Positions 1 through 8,731 are shown, counted from the stretch's first letter. The stretch: 26,706 nucleotides of DNA from JANXLS01 sp038227045 (GCA_038227045.1 JBBRQD010000079.1:1-26706); one strand, 5' to 3'. Numbers and translations are program-made. Notes: generated by a model not told the origin, from the letters alone.

Positions 1-151
1 CAACGCGGTCTACATACACTGGAATATCTCTCCAAAACACTGCGCGTCCCGCACGGATGCGCACCGCCGCTGTTGATTGCCTCGAACTGAAGGCAATGCT
101 ATTTCCGCCCGACACTGTTTGATTGGCGGTAATCAATTACGAGGATCGTTT

Positions 152-583
152 ATGCCGCGCACCCGCAACATTCGTTTGAACCTTGATCCCGCCGCGCAAC
201 TTGAGCTTAAACGGCTCACGCAGTTGCCGAGTATCCCAGCCGTGGTGTATCGGCGCGCCCGGGCAATTCTGCTGCTCGCCACAGGACTCCGCTATCGGGA
301 AGTGTCCCGCCTGGCCGACCTGGATCGCGCGAACATTTTCCGTTGGACAAAGCGATTCTTGGATCGTGGGGTTGCCGGACTTGGAGACCTACCCCGCAGG
401 AAATCTGGTCTCCGCCGATTAGCGGCGGCATTGGATTTGATCCTGGCGGATCGAGTGGGGGAGCGTTCCTTCGCCGATTCGATGCGCGAGAGAGCGGTGC
501 GGAATACGAAGCTTGCGCAGGAAGGTCTTCTGGAGCAACAAGAGGCGTACGGGGTGGACAGCGACCTTGTTGACCAGATTTAA
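152..583 (+). pseudogene. IS630-type transposase, N-terminal remnant
   Basis: The first ~90 residues read like the N-terminal helix-turn-helix of IS630-family transposases. There is an Arg-rich helix (VVYRRARAILLLATG, about residues 31-45), a recognition HTH at about 48-70, and the linker GLGDLPRR near 77-83. The start at 152 is preferred over an in-frame ATG at 77 because a GAGGA ribosome-binding site lies about 8 bases upstream. After about residue 90 the sequence no longer resembles the family. The DDE catalytic domain, normally making up the rest of a protein of about 340 residues, is absent, and the frame stops at residue 143. It is therefore a broken insertion-sequence remnant. No terminal inverted repeats were identified. 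Confidence 0.6.
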
Positions 584-688
584 CGCTGGTCTACCCACCC
601 ACTCGACCGATTTGTATGAAAAGTCGAAGTTGGTTCCTATAGTGACGATCTTCAAGTGGTCCATGAAAAAGCGTGTTCGGAAAGCGGT
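577..688 (+). repeat. Diverged direct repeat, copy 1
   Basis: This 112-bp segment aligns without gaps to 1140-1251, with about 90 of 112 positions identical by hand count. The best-conserved block is CCCACCCACTCGACCGATT. It begins at the end of the transposase remnant frame. No coding function is recognised. Confidence 0.7.
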
Positions 689-1139
689 GCGTCACGGAAT
701 GACTGGCGGAATTGAAAACGCGAGCGGATCGAGGTTCTCAATGAAGGCCAGCGTCCCTGTGGCTGCGCGGGTCAGCGTGGGGTTATCCCTGGCCGCTGCG
801 CACGCCGAACAGCCCGCGGTTGTGCCGCGGGGTTCGACCGACAGTAAACTCGGCGTGCAGGGCGGGAAACGTCTATGCGTCCCGAGACACGCCGCGATGG
901 AGAGACCTGGTTGATGTGGCGTTCAACGCCTATCGAGTGGGCCACAGTTCACGGAAACACAGCCGTGGACAAATTTGACCACGGGGAATCCAAAAGACTT
1001 ACAGCATCGCTTGATACCCATCAAACCTGACGCCCAGCTTAATTGTTGGCTTGAATGGAACGCGCATCGCACGTTACCAAACGGGGCCGGCCCGGAAACT
1101 TCCGCATTATGGTGCCGGATGGGACCCAAGTGGGGGTGG
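689..1139. other. Stretch without recognisable gene
   Basis: This lies between the two direct-repeat copies. Short open frames exist on both strands, but none has a convincing ribosome-binding site, domain or family resemblance. It reads as decayed accessory DNA continuous with the transposase remnant. Confidence 0.5.
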
Positions 1140-1251
1140 GATTCACCCCTGGTCTGCCCACCCACTCGACCGATTCTTATGAAATGCGCTAGTTGTCTCC
1201 TATAGCGGCGATCCACAAGTGGTGCGGGAAAAAGCGCGTTTGGAAAGCGGT
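1140..1251 (+). repeat. Diverged direct repeat, copy 2
   Basis: This is the second copy of the 112-bp sequence at 577-688, in the same orientation and offset by 563 bp. It lies about 80 bp upstream of the O-methyltransferase start, so it could contribute to that gene's 5' region. No promoter hexamers were convincing. Confidence 0.7.
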
Positions 1252-1330
1252 ATTCGCAGTGATCGCTCAGCGGTGTATTTCGTGAACGAATCGCTTAATT
1301 TCCGAGCAACGGTTATGAAAGGAAAGCTCG

Positions 1331-2338
1331 ATGGAAACCGTTTCCCCGCACGAAGAAATGAGCCGCATGCTGACCGGCTATTGGGTCACGCAAGCGGTCT
1401 ATGTGGCCGCGAAACTGGGCATAGCTGATCTTTTAACCCACGGTCCTCGTACCGCTGACGACTTGGCCGAAGCCAGTCATGTCCACGCGCCATCCCTCTA
1501 CCGCCTCCTGCGTGGGCTGGCCAGCATGGGCATCTTCGCCGAGGACAGTACGGCGCGCTTCGCACTGACCCCACTGGCGGAGTGCCTGCGCAGCGATGTG
1601 CCGGGGTCGCAGCGCGCCTTCGCGATCATGTGCGGCGAGGAACATTACAAATCCTGGGGTGAATTGCTCTACAGCGTCGAGACCGGCAAAACAGCCTTCG
1701 ACAAGTTGTACGGGATGCCGGTGTTCGATTTCCTCTCCAGGAATATTGAGCAGGCCAAGGTGTTCGACGCGGCGATGGTGGGAATACATGGCCGGGAGTC
1801 GGCTGCGATGACAGACGCGTATGACTTTTCAGGCATCGCTGTCCTGGCCGACATCGGTGGTGGCAACGGCAGTCTCCTGAGCACGGTGCTGAAGAAAAAC
1901 CCCGCGCTGCGAGGAATTCTGTATGACTTGCCGGGTGTCACGGAGCGGGCCACGGCAAACCTGGCCGCGGCAGGATTGGCGGATCGTTGCACGGTGATCG
2001 GCGGCAGCTTTTTCGAGACTGTCCCGGCCGGCGCCGATGCCTACTTGATGCGGCACATCATTCACGATTGGGACGATGAGAAGTCCACCACAATCCTCCG
2101 CAATGTCCATCGGGTGATTGGCAAGGACGGACGCCTGTTGGTGATTGAAGGTGTCATCCCGCCTGGCAACGATCCCTGTTTCGGAAAGCTGCTCGACCTG
2201 ACGATGCTCACGATCCCCGGCGGCAAGGAGCGAACCGAGGAAGAATACCGCGCGCTGTTCAAAGCGGGTGGCTTTGAGTTGACTCGGATCGTGCCGACGC
2301 AGGCCGAGGTGAGCGTGATCGAAGGTAGGAAGTTGTAG
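1331..2338 (+). CDS. SAM-dependent O-methyltransferase (Methyltransf_2 / acetylserotonin OMT-like)
   Basis: A 335-residue cytoplasmic enzyme with the two-domain layout of small-molecule O-methyltransferases. Residues ~10-90 form a winged-helix dimerisation domain (YWVTQAVYVAAKLGIADLL, then PSLYRLLRGLASMGIF). Residues ~165-335 form the Rossmann methyltransferase domain. The SAM-binding glycine loop is DIGGGNGS at 174-181. The family signature HDWDDE is at 245-250, with His245 at the position of the catalytic base in plant and animal homologues. The length is normal for the family. A purine-rich AAAGGAAA site lies just upstream of the ATG. The substrate is probably a hydroxylated aromatic or polyketide-like compound but cannot be read from the sequence. 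There is no adjacent biosynthetic cluster: upstream is decayed DNA and the downstream gene is convergent. Confidence 0.9.
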   Translation: METVSPHEEMSRMLTGYWVTQAVYVAAKLGIADLLTHGPRTADDLAEASHVHAPSLYRLLRGLASMGIFAEDSTARFALTPLAECLRSDVPGSQRAFAIMCGEEHYKSWGELLYSVETGKTAFDKLYGMPVFDFLSRNIEQAKVFDAAMVGIHGRESAAMTDAYDFSGIAVLADIGGGNGSLLSTVLKKNPALRGILYDLPGVTERATANLAAAGLADRCTVIGGSFFETVPAGADAYLMRHIIHDWDDEKSTTILRNVHRVIGKDGRLLVIEGVIPPGNDPCFGKLLDLTMLTIPGGKERTEEEYRALFKAGGFELTRIVPTQAEVSVIEGRKL

Positions 2339-2514
2339 CGTGCCGGCCACGACCGCGGGCGAAAGACTGGCGTTCTAACTTTGAACGATTCATTGATGAA
2401 CGCGCGGTTCGCAGTTTAGCCACGATCACTTGGCGACGAGAGCGGCTCCCGAGCTTGGGCCGAACGGTACCGGGGGGGGTAAATGATGGGCATATAAAAG
2501 GCATCCCCGTGGTA

Positions 2515-2537
2515 GGGGGTGGGAGTTCACCACCCCC
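2515..2537. terminator. GC-rich hairpin between convergent genes
   Basis: GGGGGTGG at 2515-2522 pairs perfectly with CCACCCCC at 2530-2537 around a 7-base loop. It lies between the convergent methyltransferase gene and the 2633-2995 gene, so it could act as a transcription barrier in either direction. No T-tract follows on either strand, so it is not a classical intrinsic terminator. Confidence 0.3.
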
Positions 2538-2632
2538 CTGCACACGCAATAGTTTGATTCTGGAAATTCGATGGAAAGTGCGCTGACGGCTTCGATCCGC
2601 GCACGTTTCTTGCCCGAAAGCAAACTGCGGTA

Positions 2633-2995
2633 TTATTTCGGGCGTCCCTCTTTCTTCTTTAGCTCTTTCAGCTCTTTCAAGAGCTCGGGCGTTATACGTA
2701 GAGGTTCAATTTTAAGGACGAGCCGCGACCCGTCAAAGTCGGGAACGGATTCACAAAGCCCGGCCTTAAGCAAGATTTTTACAGCTCGTTCATTCGCATA
2801 CTGAGTAACGTTCGCACCATAGCGTTTGTATACATGGTCCCGGAGGACCATGAGCAGGGTTTCCTCGCTGAGTCGATCCAGCACAACGCCAATACCAGGT
2901 ATTGGGTCTTTGAGAAGGGTAACGTAATTTGCAAGACAATATTTTTCACACAATGCGCTCAAGTCATCGTGGCCGGGAATGGTTTGTTCCGTCAT
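2633..2995 (-). CDS. Hypothetical 120-residue protein
   Basis: I do not recognise the family. Coding status is supported by a strong AGGAG ribosome-binding site 5 bases before the ATG, a full-length open frame and protein-like composition. It has no signal peptide or membrane segment, so it is probably cytoplasmic. The N-terminal half contains a segment rich in Leu and Val (about residues 34-52, GIGVVLDRLSEETLLMVLRD). The C-terminus is strongly charged and heptad-like, rich in Leu, Lys and Glu (LLKELKELKKKEGRPK), suggesting a helical tail or coiled coil. The gene and its upstream 230 bp look more A+T-rich than the flanking genes, which hints at a separate origin. It is transcribed in the same direction as the chimeric gene upstream but 234 bp away, so co-transcription is unlikely. 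Confidence 0.65.
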   Translation of the reverse strand: MTEQTIPGHDDLSALCEKYCLANYVTLLKDPIPGIGVVLDRLSEETLLMVLRDHVYKRYGANVTQYANERAVKILLKAGLCESVPDFDGSRLVLKIEPLRITPELLKELKELKKKEGRPK

Positions 2996-3229
2996 GATTG
3001 CTCCTGTACAGACTTACAAAGTTTAATTGAATGTGCGGCGGTGGCACCGCATCGCCCGAAATCATCTATTTGCCGATTCTGCACTCGACGACAGTGTTAG
3101 CTTTCCCTCCGGACCATCGTATAAAACTAATTTCATCGCCGATTCTCCTGACCGAATTGCACATGGAAGCAGACAGAAGCAGGCACACGCCAAATTTAAA
3201 TCAATCCGAAATAGCTTCTCCGAATACAA

Positions 3230-4327
3230 TCACTCTGAATCCACTACTGGTTGTTCTAAAGTCAGGCAACGCTGATTTGCGCTCCCGACCGGCAAACCGA
3301 AAAGATCGATGCGCCAAGAGCCGCGCGCACCACCCCCGAGATACGCTTTCACGTTCAGCCGTACGGACCGCCCCGATAAATGTTGACCGAACGGCTTGAA
3401 GTCGTTGGTCTTGGTCTGATCAGCGAGAATGTTGCGATCGACGAGGAAGAGAATGCGTTTCTTCGCTCCGGATTTCCAGAGCCGCCAGATGATTTGAAAA
3501 GCTGTGTAGGTCTTGCCCGTGCCGGTGGCCATTACGAGCAGAATCCGGTTTTCGCCCCGGGCGATGGCGTCCACCGTGCGGTTGATGGCGATGAGTTGGT
3601 AATAACGCGGGGTTTTTCCGGAACCGTAATCATAATAGTCCTGCGTTGCGACGGACTCTTGCTCAGGTGTGTAGCCCTTAGAAGTATAACCGTCGGGCCG
3701 AAGGGTATTGCTGTTGAGATCGCACTTCGCGCCGTTCAACGCCTGCCATGGTGGCGTTTGACCGGGGAAAGCCTGCGTCAGCCACGTCTCCCACACAAAA
3801 CCCGCGCCCGGCATGACCGAGATCGAGTGCCGGTCGCCGCCATCGTTGTTGATATCCTGCTGCCACTGAGCAAGTGTAAAGGCTCCGGTCCCCGCAGGCC
3901 AGGTTTCGATGGGCATGTTCACATCGATCGGGTACGAACCGGTTGTCGTTGAACCCAGCTTCAAATCGTCCGACTCATCCGGGTAATTAAAGAAAAAGAC
4001 GTCCTGTTTAGGTTCGGAATCGGGAACCAGAATGTAGTTCATTTCAGCAAACATGCGCAGAATGCGGCGGCTTGAGGCCAGATCGTTGGTAATCTTCGTG
4101 ATCATCGCCGCCGAATTCGACAGCAGCGGAAGTTTTGAGATATCTTCATTCCAGGCGCTGGTCACGGGATAAACTAGCATCGCCGAAATGATCGTGTCGG
4201 CGGCAAGCGTATTGAATAAAACGGGCGTTGTTACCGTGGGAGCCGGACCCAGAATGCGACCCTCTTGATTAATCCGCTCACCGGCATTGCCGGTGGCGCA
4301 GGCCGCAAGCAGTAAAAAACACATCAC
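3230..4327 (-). CDS. Chimeric open frame: secreted-protein N-terminus fused to HsdR fragment
   Basis: The 365-residue frame joins unrelated parts. Residues 1-~216 look like a secreted or lipoprotein domain: a hydrophobic stretch MMCFLLLAAC with a lipobox-like end at Cys10, then SAWNEDISKLP, YPDESDD, NMPIETWPAGTG, GDRHSISV and NGAKCDLNSNTLRPDGYTS. These motifs recall a family of secreted proteins whose members continue with an ADAAGLPI-like segment, missing here. Residues ~217-314 are type I restriction HsdR: GYTPEQES, PRYYQLIAINRTVDAI, Walker A MATGTGKT at 266-273, and ILFLVDRNILADQTKTNDFKPFG. The last ~50 residues match neither. The HsdR part has no nuclease domain upstream and no DEAD-box or later helicase motifs. 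The called start is GTG at 4327 with ATG immediately after. No good ribosome-binding site is visible, and codons upstream also extend the hydrophobic stretch, so the true start is unclear. Whether it is expressed is unknown; it may be a pseudogene. Confidence 0.55.
   Translation of the reverse strand: MMCFLLLAACATGNAGERINQEGRILGPAPTVTTPVLFNTLAADTIISAMLVYPVTSAWNEDISKLPLLSNSAAMITKITNDLASSRRILRMFAEMNYILVPDSEPKQDVFFFNYPDESDDLKLGSTTTGSYPIDVNMPIETWPAGTGAFTLAQWQQDINNDGGDRHSISVMPGAGFVWETWLTQAFPGQTPPWQALNGAKCDLNSNTLRPDGYTSKGYTPEQESVATQDYYDYGSGKTPRYYQLIAINRTVDAIARGENRILLVMATGTGKTYTAFQIIWRLWKSGAKKRILFLVDRNILADQTKTNDFKPFGQHLSGRSVRLNVKAYLGGGARGSWRIDLFGLPVGSANQRCLTLEQPVVDSE
3385..3680 (-). pseudogene. hsdR: HsdR (type I restriction motor subunit) internal fragment
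   Basis: About 98 codons of HsdR lie embedded in the 3230-4327 frame. They cover the segment just before helicase motif I through motif Ia (NRILLVMATGTGKTYTAFQ, then RILFLVDRNILADQT). Full-length HsdR is usually 800-1100 residues with an N-terminal PD-(D/E)xK nuclease; neither that domain nor the rest of the motor is present. No hsdM or hsdS is in the window. The fragment cannot be a working restriction subunit. Confidence 0.8.
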
Positions 4328-4548
4328 TTGGGAAAATCCAATCAGCGCATACCAAGTTCTCCATTTTTGTGCGGCCCATTACACGGATAAGTGCTGTCAA
4401 AGAGAGCGCAACCTACACGAAAAAAAAAGATTGGCAGTCGCAGGTCGCCTTGTAAGACTCGGCGGTGCAGATGATCCCGTCGTCCGACCAGACGGAAGTG
4501 CTAAACCTCGGTTGGCACGGCGAAGATCACTGAAGTGGACTGCGCTGA

Positions 4549-5469
4549 TTATTTCAGCGCATGCTTATGGTGATCGAAGTCATCAGGCGGGTACCAGGCC
4601 ATTCTGAAGCCCACGTGGAAGTAGGTTTCGTTCTGTTCGAAACCCATGCGCTTTGATGTGCGGTACGTATGCAGCGTGTGATAGAAGGATCCGCCACGCA
4701 GGGCGACAAATTTCTGTCCCGATTCGCCGGTCACTTCAGGATTATTCGGATAGGGCTCTTTCCATTCGCTCGTCCATTCGTAGACATTGCCTGCCATGTC
4801 CATGCAGCCGTAAGGACTGGCTCCCTTCGGATGCGAGCCCACTGCTTCCGGCCCGGGCAATGCGTCTTTCATGGAGATGGCGCCGTACTCCGGGCCCGGT
4901 TTTTCATTGCCCCACGGATACCATCTGCCGTCCGTTCCGCGCGCGGCTTTTTCCCACATGGCTTCCGTCGGCAGTTGCTTGTGCGCCCAGTTGGCGTATT
5001 GCTGCGCAGCTTGCCAAGTGACGCTGGCGATCGGCAGTTGCGCTTCGGCGGGAGTTAAATCCGTTCCATTCCATGTCGGCACGATTTTTCCCGGCTTCCA
5101 TTTCGTGGACTCGACGAATTTCTTCCAGCGCTCGCGTGTGACCTCATACTTGTCAATGTAAAAGCCCTGTACGTAAACCATGCGTTCGGGGAAGCTCTCT
5201 TCGGCCGCCATGATATGATAATCTTTCAGGCCTAATTGCTCAGCCTGCTTCTGCGCCGTGTCCGCGTTGATGCCCATACGAAAAAAGCCTTCAGGCACCC
5301 AGACCATTTCAGCGCCGTCGACCGGATGCCGGATCGTGAATCCGGCAGGAATTTTTTCATGCGGCGATCGGAATTGAAGCGTCGCGGTCCCGGCCGGCTC
5401 TTCCGCGCAGTGAATCGCCATAGAAAAAAACAAGAGTGGGCCGAGTAAACACAATGGCGAATTCCGCAT
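4549..5469 (-). CDS. Secreted FGE-sulfatase (SUMF1-like) domain protein without catalytic cysteines
   Basis: A 306-residue exported protein. The N-terminus has a hydrophobic core (LCLLGPLLFFSMAIHCAEE), and export is expected around residue 20-22. Residues ~50-295 carry the formylglycine-generating-enzyme fold landmarks: MVWVPEGFFRMG, FYIDKYEVTRERWKKF, LPTEAMWEKAARG, WYPWGNE, DMAGNVYEWTSEW and LRGGSF, ending HVGFRMAW. True FGE uses two cysteines shortly after the GGS motif. The matching stretch here, GGSFYHTLHTY at 259-269, has His264 and Tyr269 instead, so it probably does not make formylglycine. Many family members serve other oxidative or structural roles. An AAAGGA site precedes the ATG. 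The gene starts 13 bp after the upstream glycoside-hydrolase-like gene stops, so the two form an operon. No sulfatase is in the window. Confidence 0.88.
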   Translation of the reverse strand: MRNSPLCLLGPLLFFSMAIHCAEEPAGTATLQFRSPHEKIPAGFTIRHPVDGAEMVWVPEGFFRMGINADTAQKQAEQLGLKDYHIMAAEESFPERMVYVQGFYIDKYEVTRERWKKFVESTKWKPGKIVPTWNGTDLTPAEAQLPIASVTWQAAQQYANWAHKQLPTEAMWEKAARGTDGRWYPWGNEKPGPEYGAISMKDALPGPEAVGSHPKGASPYGCMDMAGNVYEWTSEWKEPYPNNPEVTGESGQKFVALRGGSFYHTLHTYRTSKRMGFEQNETYFHVGFRMAWYPPDDFDHHKHALK

Positions 5470-5482
5470 TTTGTCCTTTCGA

Positions 5483-8400
5483 TTAGTGTGAGATCACGAT
5501 CACATCCGCAGACTGCAGCGAGGGCAGCTTGAAGCTCAACTCGGCCCCGTTCTGCCTGAAAGAAAATCCGTTCGGGTGAAAGCAGGACCAGACACGCTTC
5601 ACATTCTTGTCGATTCCGCTGACTCGAAATTCCAGGTCCTTAATGTTCCCGTCGTGCTGTTCCGCCAGATTTACAATTGTCAGCAACGTCGCGGACGCGC
5701 TCGCGAGCCGACCGGCGACCACGCTGCGATGCTGAATGGCGACATCCCGCACGATGTTGTTTTCCAGTAGCGGCCGCAAGATGATCTCGCGTGCAGCCTC
5801 GTCGAAATCCACCGGCTCGAAATGGCTGTAATTGCGCTCACTGCCGCCCTTGCCCATCGGGACAACAGGCAATCCGCGCTTGAGAAATGTTTGTCCGGGC
5901 AGTATGCCGCAATAGTACGCGACGCCTTTGCCTGAGGCCTGCTTGATCCAGGCCGGAGACTGATCGGCTTTGTATCGGCCCAGAACGTCGACGCCAATTG
6001 CGGGCTGGAACTCTTCCTTGCTGCAGTAAACATCGATAGTTGTAGTTCCGATCTGCATTTGATCTTTCGCTTTCTCGAACAGCAGTTCGATCTTGGCGCG
6101 TAGAGCTCCGCGATACTGCAGGTAGCTCTTCTGGCTTCCGCGTCCAAAAATATCGTCGAGCTCGGATTGCCTTTCGTCGAACTCGTCCTTCCGCGCGGCG
6201 CCGGCCGTGCCCACGAGAATTCCGCCGGATTGAACCCAGTCTCGTATTTCGGCCCCGGCTTTTCGTTCAAGATTCTGTCCGCAAACATAGACTACCCTAT
6301 ATTTTTTCAGCAGCCCTTCTTTCACGTCGGATTCAGTCAACATGTCGACGCGGTATCCGGCCAGACGCAGCGCGTACCAGATGTTCTTGCGCTCTTCCTG
6401 AGACACATTGGTCGCCACGGAACCCGGCGCGACATCACCTTGAGACTTGCCTTCCAATTCCCACACGTCGCTGGCTTCGCTCAGCAGCATGGCGATCGGT
6501 GTAGCTAATGGTCGCGCCGGCAGGAGTTCGTCTTCGATCAATCCCGCCATGCCTGAAACGGTGCGAATCACCTTCCAGGTCGGGAGGCCGCCGCGGAACG
6601 CCACGTAATTTTCCGTCGTGAACGCGTCGGGTGAGCAATCAAACCAGTCGAGATCCTTGACGTTCTGGCCCCATAGCATCACTGCGTTCTGAAGCAGGTG
6701 TTGCGGTGTGTTTCCCGGAAAGTGCGGCATGCAGTAAAACATCATGCGCGTATCGTTGTAGCTGGCTCCTTTTCTCAAGTAAGAGGCTTCAAAATCTACG
6801 ACCAGCCGCGAGCCCTCCGGCTGACAGTAGGTGTAATCTTCGCTCCAGGCAAGTGACATTGCATTGGCTTTGAACGAATCGATGAATGCGGCCTGATGCA
6901 TCCAGTAAAAAGGATGCATGCCGCCGAGGTTCGCCGTCGTTTCGACTTCTTTTCCCAGCGCCGCTTTCAGTTCGGTGGTCTTTTGTGCAAAGGAGCGAAT
7001 GCCTTCGTCGCTGCGAAAACGCAGGCTGTACCAATACAGTTTCTTCAAAAGGATCACCTGTTGATCGGTCTTCGGCGATTCTTTGGGAAGCACTCCGATC
7101 TGGATCGCAACGTCCGCGGAAAGTACGTTCAATGGCTTCACCATGTCCCAGTTCGCCAGCCCGAGACTCCCCGGAGTCTCGCCATGGGCTTTCACGAACT
7201 CGCGGAATGCCGCCACCTTTCCCGGGTCGCCAACATTGATCGCCGGCAGACCGATCTCGTCGCCATATGAGAGATAATAGAAATTGTCCTGAACGCCGGC
7301 TTTTTTCACTTTCTCGACCACTTCCGCCGGATTCTGGCTGTGATGATAAACCAGCGAGCGTTTGATCAGCCCTCCGCGCGGCTCCCACCATTTCAAAATC
7401 GTATCCACGCGCTGCTTGTCGAAATCGTTTCCGTGAAGCGTATTGAGTCCCAGCGCAAGTCGGAACTCCTCGCCCGCGTCAATACCTGCGCCTGAGTTGT
7501 CGCTCCCCGTGCCCGCAAAAAACATGATCTTGCGAGGCAGCGGCCCCAATCGCGGCTTTGCATTCAATTCTTTGGAGATCTCTTTATAAATATCACTAAT
7601 CTTCCTCGTGTACTCCTGTCCCTCCTCGCGATGCAGATCCGGCTGGACCAGAAAGGTTAGCGCCTTCTCGCCTTTGCCGAGCTCAAAAGATTTGACGATC
7701 GCCTTCGACTGTGGAGCGAGCGCGATGTCGACGGCAAACGGCAGCACGCCGTCTTCTTTGCCTTCGGCGGGCTGAGAATGAACCGAGAACGGCGACGTGC
7801 TTTCGGTATTCAGGGTCGGGCCCAAGTCGTACCAAACGCTCGCCTGTTTGGCGGGAATCGGTTCGGGCCAATCCCCGGTATTATTTTTCGGAGTAGGGAG
7901 CGCATTCCCGAACGCATCAAAAAACTGAACCTTGTTTCGATACACGGCCGTGTAGAAATCTTCGTAGCGGTGTCCGCCGTGGTTCCATGAAATTTTTATT
8001 GGGCGGTCCGATTCGTTTCGGAAACGGAAGTAAACGTGATTGGCGCGCCGCAGTTCGTCGAGCAGTGGATAGCGCGGATACTTCGGCGACGAAAGCTTCG
8101 AGAGATCGCTGGTGATCAGGATCGCATCAACGGAACGCGCGCCGGCCGGCGGCGGATTTGTGACTTTGGCAAGTGTCACCCGGTAACGGCCTCGCGTGAG
8201 CGCCACCTCGTAACCCTCAGCGGCATCGTGATCAATGCCCCAGTTCCAGTACAGGCTGCCGTCCTTAAGTTCCTTGGTAAAGCAATAATGCTTTGGCGAC
8301 TCGATCAGGCCGTACGTTTTGCTGAAAACCGGCTTGTCCGTGGAATCCACGGGCGCAATTCGAATTCCAAACGCGTAATTGAAATTGGGAGGGCATTCAT

Positions 8401-8731
8401 ACTTCGCCCACACTTTGTACGTACCATCGGTCGGAATCTCAATGATTGACTCCGCTTCTGCATTGCCCTCGCGCTCATCCGTCATCGCCATGCGAAGCCG
8501 GCTTGCCCACACGCCGCCAAAGACCATGTTCTGATACAAGTCCTTGCCCCAGCGGCCGACTTGCCAGCCCTCGCCGGGCCCGAACTTGTCCTGCTTCACG
8601 CCTTTCATATCTTCGCATTCGATGACAATGCGCGTCGGCTCAGGCGTGCTGTCGGGTTCGGCGGAACGTCCGGAACTTTGGCTCAGGTTACTTATGCATA
8701 CCAGAATGGCGAGCCGGATCAGCGTTTTCAT
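5483..8731 (-). CDS. Large secreted glycoside-hydrolase-like protein with GATase-like (beta-galactosidase trimerisation) domain
   Basis: A 1082-residue protein. The start at 8731 is preferred over ATG 8743 because GGAGAG lies just before it and the signal peptide MKTLIRLAILVCISNLSQS then begins correctly. Residues ~34-210 look like a beta-sandwich carbohydrate-binding module (RIVIECEDMKG, then TYKVWAKYECPPNF and GRYRVTLAKV). Residues ~400-730 could be a TIM barrel (ITMP-like start KIMFFAGTGSD, then FYYLSYGDEIGLP, SLGLANWDM, AMSLAWSEDY). Residues ~740-930 resemble the GATase-1-like trimerisation domain of GH42 enzymes (TPIAMLLSEASDVWE, RLAGYRVDMLTES, YRVVYVCGQNLERKAG, WVQSGGILVGTAGAA). The C-terminal ~150 residues are probably a beta-sandwich. 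The acidic residues in YGDEIG and WSEDY are possible catalytic positions, but this is inference. It is followed 13 bp later by the FGE-like gene. A role in extracellular or periplasmic polysaccharide breakdown is likely; the substrate is unknown. Confidence 0.75.
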   Translation of the reverse strand: MKTLIRLAILVCISNLSQSSGRSAEPDSTPEPTRIVIECEDMKGVKQDKFGPGEGWQVGRWGKDLYQNMVFGGVWASRLRMAMTDEREGNAEAESIIEIPTDGTYKVWAKYECPPNFNYAFGIRIAPVDSTDKPVFSKTYGLIESPKHYCFTKELKDGSLYWNWGIDHDAAEGYEVALTRGRYRVTLAKVTNPPPAGARSVDAILITSDLSKLSSPKYPRYPLLDELRRANHVYFRFRNESDRPIKISWNHGGHRYEDFYTAVYRNKVQFFDAFGNALPTPKNNTGDWPEPIPAKQASVWYDLGPTLNTESTSPFSVHSQPAEGKEDGVLPFAVDIALAPQSKAIVKSFELGKGEKALTFLVQPDLHREEGQEYTRKISDIYKEISKELNAKPRLGPLPRKIMFFAGTGSDNSGAGIDAGEEFRLALGLNTLHGNDFDKQRVDTILKWWEPRGGLIKRSLVYHHSQNPAEVVEKVKKAGVQDNFYYLSYGDEIGLPAINVGDPGKVAAFREFVKAHGETPGSLGLANWDMVKPLNVLSADVAIQIGVLPKESPKTDQQVILLKKLYWYSLRFRSDEGIRSFAQKTTELKAALGKEVETTANLGGMHPFYWMHQAAFIDSFKANAMSLAWSEDYTYCQPEGSRLVVDFEASYLRKGASYNDTRMMFYCMPHFPGNTPQHLLQNAVMLWGQNVKDLDWFDCSPDAFTTENYVAFRGGLPTWKVIRTVSGMAGLIEDELLPARPLATPIAMLLSEASDVWELEGKSQGDVAPGSVATNVSQEERKNIWYALRLAGYRVDMLTESDVKEGLLKKYRVVYVCGQNLERKAGAEIRDWVQSGGILVGTAGAARKDEFDERQSELDDIFGRGSQKSYLQYRGALRAKIELLFEKAKDQMQIGTTTIDVYCSKEEFQPAIGVDVLGRYKADQSPAWIKQASGKGVAYYCGILPGQTFLKRGLPVVPMGKGGSERNYSHFEPVDFDEAAREIILRPLLENNIVRDVAIQHRSVVAGRLASASATLLTIVNLAEQHDGNIKDLEFRVSGIDKNVKRVWSCFHPNGFSFRQNGAELSFKLPSLQSADVIVISH

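Noticed and set aside
513..914. 133-codon plus-strand open frame across the first direct repeat
   Set aside because: It has no ribosome-binding site, no recognisable domain and runs through a repeat copy and decayed sequence.
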